A stretch of 64,000 nucleotides of DNA from Pyrenopolyporus hunteri (GCA_902806595.1 CADCXC010000038.1:3286001-3350000), one strand, 5' to 3'; counted from the stretch's first letter, positions 21,755 through 34,675 are shown. A program made the numbers and translations. Notes: generated by a model not told the origin, from the letters alone.

Positions 21755-24627
21755 TCAGGAGGAATCGCCCATCATCGAATGGCTATGGATAAGCTTGGGC
21801 CCATGTTCGCTGTAGTAGTAGGTACATTGTTAGTCTTAGTGAAGTAAAAAAGGGGGAGGCGAGGGGGAAAGACTCACTTATAATCGACGCGGTTGAGACT
21901 CATCATACGCTGAGCTTCCGCGGTCTGCGCATCCATGTTGTGGATACAGTAAGCCAGACGAGCGGCGATCAGCGAGCCGAGGAACATGGCTTCCTCGAAG
22001 CCGTTCTTGGTCCATTCGGCCAGGTAGGTGGGCAGGGGGGCCATCTTGATGCTTGTTGGCGTCTGTGCGTGGGAGTGGTGACTATACCCGGCGTCGCCTG
22101 AGGTTGAGCCGGGAGCTTGTGCCGCGCCGGGCACGCCGAGGGATGCCGTTGTTGCAGCCTGTAGGAGAGGGTTTACCGAACTCGTGGTTGGTAGTTGGCC
22201 TGTATACGAACCGGTGGGTGTCTGGGAACCGGTCCCGCTTGGCGTTGCCATGTTCGAGGGCAACTCGGACGTAAAGATGGTCGCCGTGCTCGGCGAAATC
22301 AAGTGACGGGCGATGAGGGTCTGGATAATATTCTCCTTGAGGCCCCTAAGGCGGCTGCCATTACCCACAAAGACGATGTTGTCCCAGCAGCCTGGCCGCT
22401 TGTAGATGTCGTCAATGCTCTGGATGGCGCGGTAGATGGTATCGGTGATTCGGTTGATCTCGTTGCGATCTGCGAAGAGGAACCGCTCTAGACCAACCTC
22501 GATGTCTCGTCGCACCCGCCTTGTTCTCCGCTCCGTGGTCGTATTAACTGTAGTATCTGCTGCATCGCTATTTGTCTCTCCAGCACCCTCAGGCTTGGCC
22601 TCGGGCTTTGTCTCCTGGGTGCTGGGGATTGCCTCGGCAGTAGGGGCGTCAGTCGTGGGGGCCCCGCCGGTCGCCGTCTCCGTAGATTCGGCCTTAGGGG
22701 CTCCGTTCGAGCTTTGGACCTCGACATCCTCGTGAACCAACTCCTCGTAATGAAAGACGTTAACCTTCCTCTTGGAGTTGGGCAATCGAACAGGTTTCGC
22801 CGCGGCAGATTCGGCTTCCTGACCTTTGCCTTGCTTCTTAGACTTGGCCTTTTCGGCCTTCTCTTTCTCCTTCTTGGCTAGAAATTCTCGCGTGTTCCCG
22901 CTAGTAACGATGTTGGCCACGTCAAGAACCCCCTCCTCGGCCTCCTTCTCGTCCGTTGTCCCGTTGTCAGTCTCGCCACCGAAGGCGGTAACAGGCTTCG
23001 GCGGCTCTACGATCTTCGGGCCGTCTACACTAAGCGAGGCAGCACCGGTGGTCGGGCCTGGAATTGTAGGGGCATCCTCTGTGGGGAGATCCATGAGGTC
23101 TTCTGAGTCGGGCGCGTAAGGTAGGACCTCGCATATAGGGCTCTTTTTGAGCTGCTCCGCCATATCGTAGGTAAAATTCTTATCTTTTAGAAGCGCCAGC
23201 AACTTCTGGGTGAAGACCTCGCCGCCCGAGATATGCCGTATCGGAGTGGGGAAACCCAAGCCCTTCTGACTGACAATCAGGTACTCGTGGATGCAGGTGA
23301 CGTCGACCTTCTCGAAACCGATATCGACGACGGTCAGGGTGGGCCACTTCAAGCCGTACTGCGCCGCGACGGCGCTATGTAACAGGCATAGAGCAGGAGT
23401 CTTGGTCTTCTCGAACACGTAGCGCGCGATGGACTCGCAGTCCGGTCGAGTCCACTGGGGCGAGGCCATTAACATGATGGGCGTATTGTGGTACGTGCTG
23501 GTGAGTAGGCCGTGTACGTGCTCGAGGAATGCTAAAAACGCGGGCATGTTGACTATACGACCGCCCTGTAGAGGATATATTGCGCCTTCGACACTGTCGC
23601 GATCCTCGACGTACTCCCACTCGTCGTCGGCATTGTCGCCACCCGCGCTGGCCGACGCGCCGGTCTTCTTGCGCTTGTACGTATGGTATGGGGTGAATTC
23701 GTCGGTCTCGGCATCCTTGAACATTCGCGTGGGGATGCGATGAGCGGGAGGGGTGAGTTCGCCGCAGCCGAGCTGGGCCATGGTAGTCTGGCTACCAGGG
23801 CAGATGATGAGGACCTGGTCCTCGCGCCATTTTCCCTGCTGGCTCGCCATGAGGTGCTTGCGGGAGGTTCGCCGGGTTCCGATGATAGGGAGGGATGGCT
23901 GGTTGCGCACAAGTTCTCTGCGCGAGGCTCTCTGGCCTCTGGGTGTTTTGTCTTGCGGGTTCGAGTCCGGAGAGGGTACAGAAGGAACGGCGCCGTTTCC
24001 GTCACCAGATTGGTCGTTTTCGAAGTCCTGGAGATCTTGCAGTTGTTCGTCGTCTTCCGACACTGTGCGACCAAACCAAGGTTCGCGGATTGCTCCAAGC
24101 TCGCGCGATCCAACGCGTCTTCTCTGCGAGCCGTGAGTGGAGTCCCCTTCGTTCTGCCACTGGGGCTGAGACTGAGACTGAGACGGCGACGGCGACTGAG
24201 GCTGGGGCGGAGGCCAAGACTGTGGCTGAGATCTGGAATAAGGGTTAACCCATGTTCCGACACACAGACCCCTGTCTCAGGGGAGTGGAACTCTTTATCC
24301 GTGGATGCGGTCCGAACGGTTAGGTACTCAAAGTACTTAAAATACTTAAAATACTTAAAAGCACTCAAAGGGGAAAGGTGCGTTCTTCTTTAGTCGGAAC
24401 CAAGTACGCGGTATTAATGTGGGTAACGGAAACAAAGCAGGAACCTACCGCGATTGGCCAACAACGACAGGGATAGATGTCGTGGCTTGAGCAGAGCTCT
24501 GTGGAAGGGACGACGGCGATTGGCCAATTTGGGAACCACCTCGACTTCCCTGACCTCTACCACCTCGACCTCGACCTCGACCACTTCGGCCGCTCCGACC
24601 GCCCCGGCCTCTTCCTTGTGCCGGCAT
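21755..24627 (-). CDS. arp9: Actin-related protein 9 (Arp9), SWI/SNF and RSC remodeller subunit
   Basis: Three exons: 24627-24449, 24232-21878 and 21809-21755; 862 residues. In yeast, Arp9 pairs with Arp7 on the HSA helix of the remodelling ATPase. Exon 1 encodes an Arg-Gly-rich N-terminus (GRGRGG repeats). The actin fold starts near VLIICPGSQTTMAQLG. LKKSPICEVLPYAP, VANIVTSGNTREFL and LAEWTKNGFEEAMFLG match the yeast Arp9 blocks. Long disordered insertions (Lys/Glu- and Thr/Ala-rich) explain the size, nearly twice yeast Arp9. The last exon is tiny: reading on after DYK hits a stop, but splicing 21810-21877 gives DYNEHGPKLIH, matching the YNxxGP ending of the family. The 216-nt first intron contains three TTTTAAGTA copies. 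There is no in-frame ATG between the first acceptor and MASQQGKW, which supports the upstream exon. Confidence 0.88.
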
Positions 24628-25422
24628 TGTAACTTAATTGCCGAAACGACGATAACCTCTATTTGAATCAAACCAGAAATGCTAAATACCAATATCGGAT
24701 AGGAGCGGAGTCGATTCGGACGGCCCGGAAGATCGCGAGAAGGCCGCGAGCCGAATCAGCCTTATGCGATGAATTGAATGATTAATTGAACGATTAGTTG
24801 TCTGTTTGGTTGTCTGTTGCTACGTAGGGTAATTGGTTAAAAATGGTACGGGCTACAAATGATGGCAGGTGCAGTCGCGTAGACGTCGCTACGACGACGG
24901 CAACGCCGACGAGGTCGATGCATAGTTACCTCTTGGGAAACAGTTGTTGCGATGACTCCTTAACGCCTCCTCCCATGATATAGGTATCGGTAATAAAAAT
25001 CCAAAACGATAACTAGCTATCATTACCTTAGATAGGTACTCACTAACCTATACCCCGATAGCTTGCCCCTTTTCCTTCTCCTAGCGCTTGTTCCTTCGAC
25101 TCCTAAATACGCAGGGCCCTTCGTCTCTCTTCCTAGTTCGCTCAATGAGTTCGGATTGGTACAATGTGTTAAAACAGTAAAAGTACATATCAAGGGTATT
25201 GTCAGCTCCAGCACGCTACCTCGTCCTCACGGCTCTTCTTTTCTAGTTCTGATCGCTTCGCATCGATTATCCTGCAAGATGGTGGCCTGGTACCTATAGT
25301 CTGATTATGCCCTGATCATAATGGTATCTCGTCCTTCCTGTAATCGTTCCTATGCTTTCCCCATAACTCCAAAAATCCCATAGTCGTAAGTGAAGGAAAG
25401 ATCGAATAGTGCCCGGTTCCCA
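24628..25422. other. Intergenic spacer
   Basis: The promoter side of arp9 and the 3' flank of the SYLF gene. No gene is seen. Confidence 0.6.
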
Positions 25423-27622
25423 TTACGCGACAGGGACAGATACGTCGGTATTCGTTTTGAAGCTAGCATGCTCCTCCGTCTCTGTCAACTTCTCGCTCAT
25501 AGATCCCTTGCTACAAGATCGATTTTCCATCTTAGGGGAGCAGACGTTAACGTCATCTAATTCTCGACTCGGAGTTGCGGGACGTCCTTCTTTCGTGATC
25601 TCTTGGTTATTTCTATGGGCATCGTCGTCGGCTTTTTCCTCCCTCGGCGTCTCATTGATTTCCTCTGCAAGCTTAACCGAACCATCTTTATTAGCCCTAG
25701 GTGTAGTCGCTTCATCGATTTCACCGTCGAGCTCGAACTCTTGCCTCAGTGGACTACTCATTATGCTGCCGACATCACCCATCTGACTCCTCCTACGAGA
25801 AGTACGAGCGGCACTCCTGATAGGGAGCGGAGGCGGTACTCTTGCGGGAATATTGACTCGCGAGGCGACCATAGCCACCCGAGCAGGCGCTTGAGCCGTG
25901 GCCACTTCGAAAACAACGGCCTCCTCTTCACCGTCGGATTCACCGTCCTCCTCCTCTCCCTCTTCCTCTTCCTCTCCATCACCGTCGTCGTCGTTGGCTT
26001 TATCTGGCACCTCGTCATTCGGGTCATCAGCACCATTTTCTGTATGCGTGCCCGTATCCTTTCTCGCATCATCGCTAGGTTCAGTATCTAGCTCATCCTC
26101 GTCCTCTTCTTTAATAGCAAGTCTCGTCGTCGGCTCGTCGTCTAGATCGGGGAAGTTCGATAGACTCCTCAAGGCACCAATGTCGATCTTGGTATAGTCG
26201 ATCTCAACCGGCTTCTTCACTTCTGCGACATCCTCTGTTGTTTGCGGCTGGTTGCCATCTTCACTTTGGCTCTGGCTCGAGCCTGGTGTCGTCTGGGGCG
26301 TGATAATATACGTCTGGGTGCCAGCGTCGGTCATCTGGCTTCGTTCGGTAGCTATCGTTCTATTGGACATGTAGCTTCCTCTGTTGCTCCGCGATAGATA
26401 GGTATCGACACTCTGACGGCTGATCCTCGAGAAAAAGGGACTAGTCGGGCTAGGATTGTATTCGAATTGGCTGCTGTCGGGCCGAAGTCGAGTGCCGGCC
26501 TCACGGATACCTATTCCAGCCATCTCAAGAGCCAGGACGCCGAAAGGATCCGGGTCTTCCAAGTCGGGAACTCCGAATCCCGGCGACGAGGATGCTGTAT
26601 TTGGCGAGTCAGGTGCCGCGTCCCCCGGCGCAGGTTGAGAGGCTAGCTGTTCAACAAGAGCGGTATCATAATCAGTTCTCCCTTCGGCCGCCTTGAGCAC
26701 TTCGGTAAGGGGCCGTGTTTGAGGTAGGCTTTGATTGATGTCTCCCGCAAGAATCTTCGCGACGCTTATCTTCATCCCATAGAACCTCTCATTCTCATCC
26801 GTGCGCTCAGTTATGACTATACCATCGAGTTTGACCTCAGCACTCTGCCCCTTTGCTTTCACATACGCGATGGCCCTATCGCTCAGATCGGCCCATGTGA
26901 CATCATTTTCGAGTAGTCCTAAAGCGACCAGAGGACCGCCAGTCAGAGCAACATCGGTGCCAAGAGTTAGCCGGGGTCTTGCGAAGGCCTCGAGGACAGT
27001 GAAATTATTAATGACGAGGACGCAGTCGTAGATGTCAACCCCAAAAACAAAACGCAGGCTAGCTGTATGAAGCATCAGCCCAGACGGCGGAGACCACGTC
27101 CCATCGGTTTTGCGCGCGATCAGGATGCCGCTACCACCAGATCCAGAAGCCCATATTCCGGATCGCATCGAAGTAAAGATTGCGAGCCCTACCGCATTTT
27201 GAATTATCCTCGGGGGTATCTTCTTTAGGAATTTGTGCGACGATTGGGTGCTCGAATAAGTCGAGGGGGTCCCCGGTCGGTCGTCTGGGGTAGAAAAGCC
27301 ATCGCCTGTGGTAGTTGGGCGTCAGTTACGCACAAGATAGCGTGCCTGTGCAAAATGCAGAAAGCGGGAACATACTACAGAAGGATTTGAGGATGCGGGC
27401 GGCTTTGTCGCATTCCCTGTCCAAGGTAGAGGGTAAGAAAATGTCTTTACTTAATCTCGACGTGCTAAGGCGGTTGACCGGCGAGGGAATCTTGTCGGCC
27501 CAGCCGCGGACGAGGTCGACGCTATTCTTTCGGGTAATGATCTTGGTATTGCCATTGGTATTGACGCTCGTGCTCGACCTGTTGCGATCCCACGGGAGGA
27601 GAGAGGAAACCCGCTGCATCAT
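25423..27622 (-). CDS. SYLF (DUF500/Ysc84-type) lipid- and actin-binding domain protein with long acidic tail
   Basis: Two exons: 27622-27376 and 27305-25423, with a 70-nt intron; 709 residues. The SYLF domain covers roughly residues 50-290: LDRECDKAARILKSF, then KKIPPRIIQNAVGLAIFTSMR, the Gly loop SGSGGSGILIAR, and GVDIYDCVLVINN. Proteins of this type bind phosphoinositides and actin at endocytic patches. Unlike Ysc84 and SH3YL1, no SH3 domain is seen; the C-terminal 420 residues are disordered, Ser/Thr-rich, with a long run of Glu and Asp. The first two codons are both ATG (27622 and 27619). Domain identity is firm; the cellular role is inferred from the family. Confidence 0.88.
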
Positions 27623-29345
27623 TAACGGCTAGCTGCAACTAAGAAGCACGGATCGTCACCTTCCGAACGAACGACGATTTTGCGCGCGCCCAGAAAGGAA
27701 AAGGAAACCTCCCGTCGAAGTCGAAAAATTATGGCAACTAGTCAGATCAGGTAGATATAGAAAGGATGAGATCTGCTCGTCAAAAGCAGGCACTGGGCCA
27801 GCGACATTGAAGAGGGAGAAATTGGAGTCCGAAAGCTTGGGTCGGGACGGTAGCGAGGAGGGGGATTTTTGGGACTCTGGGACTTTTGGGAAGAACTGAC
27901 GACAGCTCATGCAACGGTTGGCAATGGCTCGCTGTGTCTCGCTCTCTTAGATACATACCATAGGTAGTTAGAGTCGATAGGGCGTGGGCTGGCGGGATGG
28001 GTTAGAGCGAAAGTTGGCTTGCAGAGAAGAACAGTGACGTTTTGACTGGGCGACCAATCCTCAAGCCGGCTTAAGATGCATGCGTAAATGCATGTTTAGA
28101 GGAGCTAAGAGCAGGTAGGTACCTAGGCAAAAGCTAAAAGATAGGCTACCCAGTTAGGTAGGCTAGCAGGGTTGCGCTGTGAGACAGACGGAGAGACAGA
28201 TACAGGACGGACAGGGTAAGGCAGGCACGCTCGGCAGGCTAAGGAGACCAGGGGTAAGAAGGAAAGCGAGAAAGTTGGGAAAAGTTGGGAAACCTTTTCC
28301 GAATTGGGGCCACTAGCAAATAGCGGGTGTTTATTAGACGGAGGGCTGCCGCACTGCCGGTGGTTTAATGAATTCAGGAACAAAGCAACAAACTGATTCA
28401 GGTACCTGCTTGCCTTAGGTACCTACTTTAGATACCTCCCCAGGTAATTACTATATACATTCAATGGGTGTTGGTAACGGCACTGACCTTTTCATTTATT
28501 TATTAAGGTACATGTCACGGCGTACATATGGGTGTATTGGCTGTTGGGTACCTGTTGTACTTACCCATATAGGCATGTATTGTATTGTATTCCAGGGGTA
28601 CGTCCAAGCGGGAGGAGGTGAATCATGATAGCATAACTTATTAGGTAGGTCCTCGTAAAATACACGCACTAGAACGTATAGGTTAGAGAGTTCAATACTG
28701 TAGAGCGTTGGATGAGTGTTGGACGCGCTTAACACTCATTCATCTTAAGCCAAAAGCAAAAACGCAAAGTCTAACGAGATGCTGCATAGGCACCTCCTAG
28801 CAATAAGTCATGTACTGCATATAAACGAATGTGGCTGCAGAACTCTATATGCTACACTAATGTGCTACACACAGGCAGCCTAGGTACTACACGTATGTGG
28901 TTAAAATAGAACATAGCGTAGCACGTAACCCTCTTTGGGGGGTAGGTGGTATTATATACCAGGTAGGTATTATACATGCATCCACTTAGCTATGCGGTTT
29001 AAAGACATCAATAATGAGAGACAGAGTGAAACAGCCTTCAAGCCAAAGTGTTTTCTTTCATACGATGTTTTGAAGCACCTGCCTTACCAGGTATTCATAT
29101 AATACCGAGGTGCTTAGATGAGAGAGACGTACGCAGTTGGCATAAGGCAAAATGCATAATAAAGCAAAAATAAAAAAAAAATAAGGGTCTCATTAGGGCC
29201 GTTGCTTAATGAATTCCAATCGATCTTTCACATCGACGGGACTCGGGGTTTCGAGTCGATCGACATGGAACCCTGTTTGAACCTAGAAAGTTACTTTCTC
29301 CACAACTACCTTATGTACTCGTATTTAAACCCTTTATTAATAATA
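27623..29345. other. Gene-free spacer, left edge of accessory block
   Basis: The promoter side of the SYLF gene, followed by AT-rich spacer. Palindromic motifs lie at 28111-28127 and 28400-28425. The TA target duplicate of the next element is at 29344-29345. No gene is supported. Confidence 0.55.
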
Positions 29346-30913
29346 CAGGTCGCAGGGGTAGAAAGTAGTAGCGCGCTCTACAGCCTTATATTTTAACTCA
29401 ATATAATTAAAAGGTATTTTTTTATATAAATTTATATGTAAAAGTATAATAATTCGATGATTAAATAAAAAATTAAAGTTTTATTATTATTTTTTATTAA
29501 ATTTAAAATACGATCGAATTTTATTATATATTAAAAAAAATAAAAATTTTAAAAAATTTTTTAATATTATTTTTTAAATTTTTTAAATAATTTTTTTTAA
29601 TTATTAAACGTTTAATAATTTTAAATTATAATTTAATTTTAATTAATTTTTTATTTATATTTATACGTTTTTAATAAAATTTAAATTAAAATTATTTAAC
29701 GGTTATTTAATTATATAAATTTTTAAACGATTTAATTTTTTAAAAATTTTTTTAACGATATAAAAAAAAGTTTTATCGTATTAAAAAACGATTTATATAA
29801 ATAAATTATTTAAAAATATTTTTACTTTTAATAAAATCGTTTCGTAATATTATTTAGTCGTAATTTTATTTTAATTTTTAAATTATATATAATAAAAATT
29901 TTTTATTTTATTTTAAAATGATTTTTAAAATATTTATTTATTATAATTTTAATTATAAAAAAATTCGAAAAAATTTTTAAATTTTAATTAATATATCGTA
30001 ATAAATTTTTAAAAATATAATTAATTTATATAATAAATTTTATCGTTAAATATAAAGTTTTTTTTTAATTATATTTTCGATATAAATTAATATTTTAAAA
30101 ATTTTTAATATAATTTAATATAATATTTTTTATTTTTAAAATTTGATAAAAATTTCGTATAATTTTTAATTTTTTTTTCGAATTTTAATTTTTTTAAAAT
30201 ATAATTAATTATCGTAAAATCGTATTAAAAAATTTTAAAAATTAAATATTAAAAATTTAATTAAAAAATTTAACGATTTAATCGATTTATATTTAAAAAA
30301 AATAATATAATTTCGATTTTTAAAAAATTTATTTATATATAACCGTTATATTTTTTTTTTCGATATTAAAAATTTTATAAAAATTTTTTAAATTTAAATA
30401 CGATTAAAATTAATAATTTTTAATAATTATATATATATAATTTCGAAATTATATTTTTTATAATATCGAATTTTATATTTTTAATTTTTTAAAAAATTTT
30501 TCGATATAATATAATTAAATTTTTAATTCGAATTTATTAAAAATTTTTATAATAATTTTTAAATTATAAAATTACGTTATTTATATAATAATTTTTTTTA
30601 AATTTTTATCGACGATAAAATATTTATAAAACGTTATTTTTTTATATAATTAATTTAAACGTTTAAATTTATTTTTTTTAATATAATTACGATTTAAATA
30701 ATTTTAAAATTAAAAATTTTATAATTAATTAAAAATTTTATATTATATATATAATTTTTTAAAAAAAGATGATATTTAAAAAGGGGTAAATTTATCACTA
30801 TATCGAAGGTTTATATTTTTACATATAAATTTATATAAGGATATATCTTTTAATTATGTTTGGTAGAAAATGAGGCTGTGGAGCGCGCTACTACTTTCTA
30901 CCCCCGGGACCTA
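29346..30913 (-). mobile_element. Tc1/mariner-type DNA transposon, RIP-mutated 1568-bp copy
   Basis: The ends are inverted repeats: CAGGTCGCAGGGGTAGAAAG at 29346 and the complement of TAGGTCCCGGGGGTAGAAAG at 30913, both continuing with TAGTAGCGCGCTC and flanked by TA. The same ends bound the copy at 41079-41595, in the opposite orientation. The core (29521-30780) is about 6% GC by my count, with roughly 34 CpG pairs and only about ten C or G outside CpG. Beside the other copy, the aligned parts differ by C-to-T and G-to-A changes: for example CATAGCTAGAAGGTATACCC (41134) against CATAATTAAAAGATATATCC (complement of 30839-30858). The complement near 29470-29560 still aligns with the transposase C-terminus region of the other copy. 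No coding capacity remains. The strand given is that of the former transposase. Confidence 0.9.
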
Positions 30914-33900
30914 TATTCATGTTTCCTTTTTCTTCTTTTCCAGCAACCCACTCCATTCCATGCACTGCATATACTAGTAGATAGGTGCCTAGGTAAGTAA
31001 TAGACATGTACTAAGTAGGTCAGGATCAGACGTAGGTATTCAAAAGCTACGCCGGAAACGAACTTCATACCTATTAGGTAAGAGGAGGAATGTTGCCCAT
31101 GGGCACATCCCGTTACACGCTCTTGTAAATACTATACGTAGGCAAACCGGGGTTGTCTCAATTATATATGTGCAAAAATGACCCTGCCAAGTCCTCTCAA
31201 ATTCTCTGACACATGGGCGCTTGCAGCACGGCAGCTCGCACTAATCGCGAGCACGACATGAACTGATCTGATTCGATGTCGGCGGAAAAGCCTACATAAG
31301 TTAGGAACTGTGTTGGTACCTACGAAAGTGGCAACGGGGTTAACAGGCTCGACGGGCAGGCAAACGGTTGATAGTCTAAGTACCTACCTAGTTATCAATC
31401 GGACAATCCATCGATCAATCAATCAGTCCATCCTTCAATCAACCAATCGATACGATATGATGTGCCCAGGTATATGCCCGGGTATGTTGATAGTAGGCAT
31501 ATATTGATCCTTTAGGGAGGAATGATCGGACATCTCTAGCGTTATCAAATAGTTCTGAACGTATCGGGATGAATGGGAAAGAATCCTCCAATGATCTTTT
31601 AATTTGCTAAAATTCCCAGGACCTCTCGCCCGCAGCCTGCAGCGCTCAAAGTAATCTATTCGCGGGTAATAACTAATAGAGTGCGCTTACACTCGAAAAA
31701 GTATTCCCATCTGACTACAAGTTTTATATTATTGTGATGACGATCGATCATGTGGTATCCATCACCTGTTGCGAGATTGCCTCTTTAACCCGGGATCATC
31801 CATTCATTGCTCGCGTGATACGAGGCCGTGTTTGTTACAAGAGCCTACGCAAGTACCTGGGTATGTGTAATCCATAGTAGGTTAGGTACCGGCTTCGATG
31901 GTAGATGTGCTCGTATACATGATGTGAGGTTAGCACGATATATAATGCCTGTTAGATACATACCCAAGTAATTACATATACATAAATTGGATTGTGCGTA
32001 GAACATGAGGTAAGGTACTTGCTATAAAATGAAATAAATGCGACAAATGCTTCGATCCACATATATTACCTACATGGCAGGTACCATGTGCATTACATTA
32101 TGTACCTCATTACAGATTCTCCCACGCCGTTGGAAAACATCTTTCCGAATTCGATCGAACAAGGCTAGGTACCCCAGTCAAGCATCACGGAACACCATCG
32201 TTAGTGAGTGCATAGCGATACCATTTAGGGGGAAGAAGAAACCTTCCCGCCTTAGACCAAGAATAAGCGGGAAGAAAAAAAAAATTCTTAGGGGCCGTCA
32301 CAGGGACAAACCTCCGAGCCGAATACAACACTGTACCTATCATGCCGTGACTCGTTTCACCAGAAAAGAATTTATATAGTACGGCTACGAGTCACCTTGC
32401 GCAACTATCGCATGTCTCATGGAGCTGTCAAATAAACACCCGACTGCGCCGCAGACTCCTAAAAATACCATGTAGTAAGCGTAGCGTTTGCGAACCATCC
32501 CGTCCGCCCGCATGCCAACCTGCATATCAAAACGTTTGATGACGATGTCAAAGGTCTCAAAAGTTCTCTTGGTTCTAGACCCCCAAAGCGCGGGAACGGC
32601 GGTGTTGGGCGGAATGTAAACTGACTAAGCGAGACCCCCGAGCTCCCGCCAGCTACCTACAATACGCGGCCGTGGGGGCCGGTACCACGCCTGGCATGTC
32701 CGTGGATCTCCCGGACCTCAGCTACTATATTATATTATCATACCGTAGCACCGTCACGTTCTTCTAATACCCACAGTATCTCGAGACCCCCACCACTGAA
32801 GCCTTCTGTGGTATAAGCTGACTACCCAGTTCGTAGTCAGGATCCCGCCCGCTTTCGACTTGCGTTGATCGGTGTGATATGTGGCAAAAACAGCTAGCTA
32901 TTCAACAGCTTCGGATATCTTGGGCGTATTCGGTCTTTGGACCTTTGACCCATAAGAACCTTAGCAGGAGGATGAGCAAGCTACCTACCTATGTTCCCCT
33001 TCAGGATTCGCAATTAGGCACGGCCCGAAGTTACCAAAAATCTCGAGAATTCCCTCGTAGCGGTACTGTACGTATTACGCGGCACAGATACCCACATCCC
33101 GCCCCTTACCTACAGGAACAGCTTGGCTGTGGAGTTGGGTAGGCCTTGATAAGATTAACTGCTGAAAACCGACCCGTCCTAAGGTATCTAGGCAAGTAAG
33201 GCCCCCATTCCCCCCTAGGAATACGGGTCCAAATACAGGGAGGGAGACACCTTAGATCCTCCAGCAGAGCCCCAACAAGGAAGACCTAATATCGAAACTT
33301 ACCGCCGACTCAAGACTGGCCCCCGGGGCTGTGGTCCAAACATGAGTGTTGACGACGGCATTACCGCCTACTATGGATAAAACAAACAAGCAGAGGGAAA
33401 CGAGCTTCTTCCATCGAGGAGAACGCCACGAGACAAGGAAGAGAAGTTTAAAAAAAAATTACAGGGCAGCTAGATTTAATAGGTATGGTCTCGGTGAGGC
33501 CGATAACGATAGGCTTCAACCAAAAGCAAAAGCAAAAACGCCTCTTATACCGCCGGCCCCATCCGCCGTCCCTTAAAAGTATTCAGCTTATCTCCATAGC
33601 AACCATAGCAATAGACTCTTGGCTCGTAGTAGACTAAAATCAATATATTGCGATGGTTAGACAAACAGGTGCTGATGCTCGTAGACTTTCTAAAGTCCGT
33701 TATCGAACATTTCAGTAGGCCCTCATGATATTTCATAATGTTTACCTGAATATAAAAAACATCGTGGAAGCTACCCACCTAGGACAAGTGACATGAAGAA
33801 AGGTATAAGATAAGAGAAACGAGGGGTCGGCCATATCCTACACCGTTTATATGAGAAGTGCCTGGAACACTGAACGTAACATGCCGAGGCGAACATCAGT

Positions 33901-34675
33901 GCAGCCAATCTAATTCGGGATCTTATCATCAATCTAGCAATACGATAGATACAATCTGCATGCTTAATCCTCCGCGTCGCAAGTCCCTCTTACATGATCA
34001 TCATCCACCATGTTCGCTCGATAATACCAGAACCTAACATAAAAGTCATGCGTCCCGAGACCCGTCCGTCACTTAAAGAGACCAGCAGAACATTAATCAT
34101 CATGAATATACCCGTCCTCAATCCCCGAAGAAGCAGCAGTAGCCTTAGCAGCAGCAATCTTGGAAACCAGATATGGCCCGTGTATAATGACAGGGTTAAC
34201 GCCGAAATCGAAATGATCGCGCCCGCAGAAATGGTTGCAGTCCTTCTATATAATGTGTGTCCCGTTCCCGGCAAATGTGACGTAAAAAAAGAGAAAAGAG
34301 GATAATAGGGAAAGAGAAAAAAAAATAAAAGGAAAACGAAAGGTTGGAGAGAAGTGTGTTCGTCGCACATGCATGGTTCGTTGTGGTTCGTAAAGTGGTA
34401 TGTTTTGTTATATTCTGCTGTGCTGTATTGTGTGGTATGGTAACGTTGAACTCGTAGGAATCAATGGTTTATGCTCCCTCGACGCCTCCACCGATACCGA
34501 CGCCGCCGCCGCCGCCACGTAACCACTCCTGGTGATGATGCAAGAGCCAGTGGTGATACAGAGAAATCGAGGAACGTTGCTCATAACAAAAATGGTAAAT
34601 GTCGTTGACATTGATGGTGGTGGGATAATAATCCTGCCGTACCGCATATGATTTTACCGCCCGTCCTCCCTCAAC
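30914..34675. other. Long gene-poor spacer
   Basis: The first two bases are the right TA duplicate of the transposon. Then 3.7 kb follow with no supported gene. Frames at 31310-31507, 32038-32379, 32879-33142 and both strands of 33990-34370 are short, biased in composition and without motifs. A caatcaatc-type repeat lies near 31395-31450. The part near 34300-34670 may be 3' UTR of the F-box gene. Confidence 0.55.

Noticed and set aside
29420..30840. AT-rich core taken as a centromere fragment, replication origin or mitochondrial insertion
   Set aside because: It is bounded by inverted repeats with TA duplicates and aligns with the transposon copy at 41079 through C-to-T changes.
31380..31450. 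Spaced caatc repeats taken as a CRISPR-like array
   Set aside because: Units are 4-5 bp with irregular spacing, a simple-sequence drift, and the genome is eukaryotic.
33990..34370. 126-codon minus-strand frame, hydrophobic
   Set aside because: Phe/Leu-rich translation of A/T-rich and CAG-like repeats; an equally long plus-strand frame overlaps it. No conserved motif.
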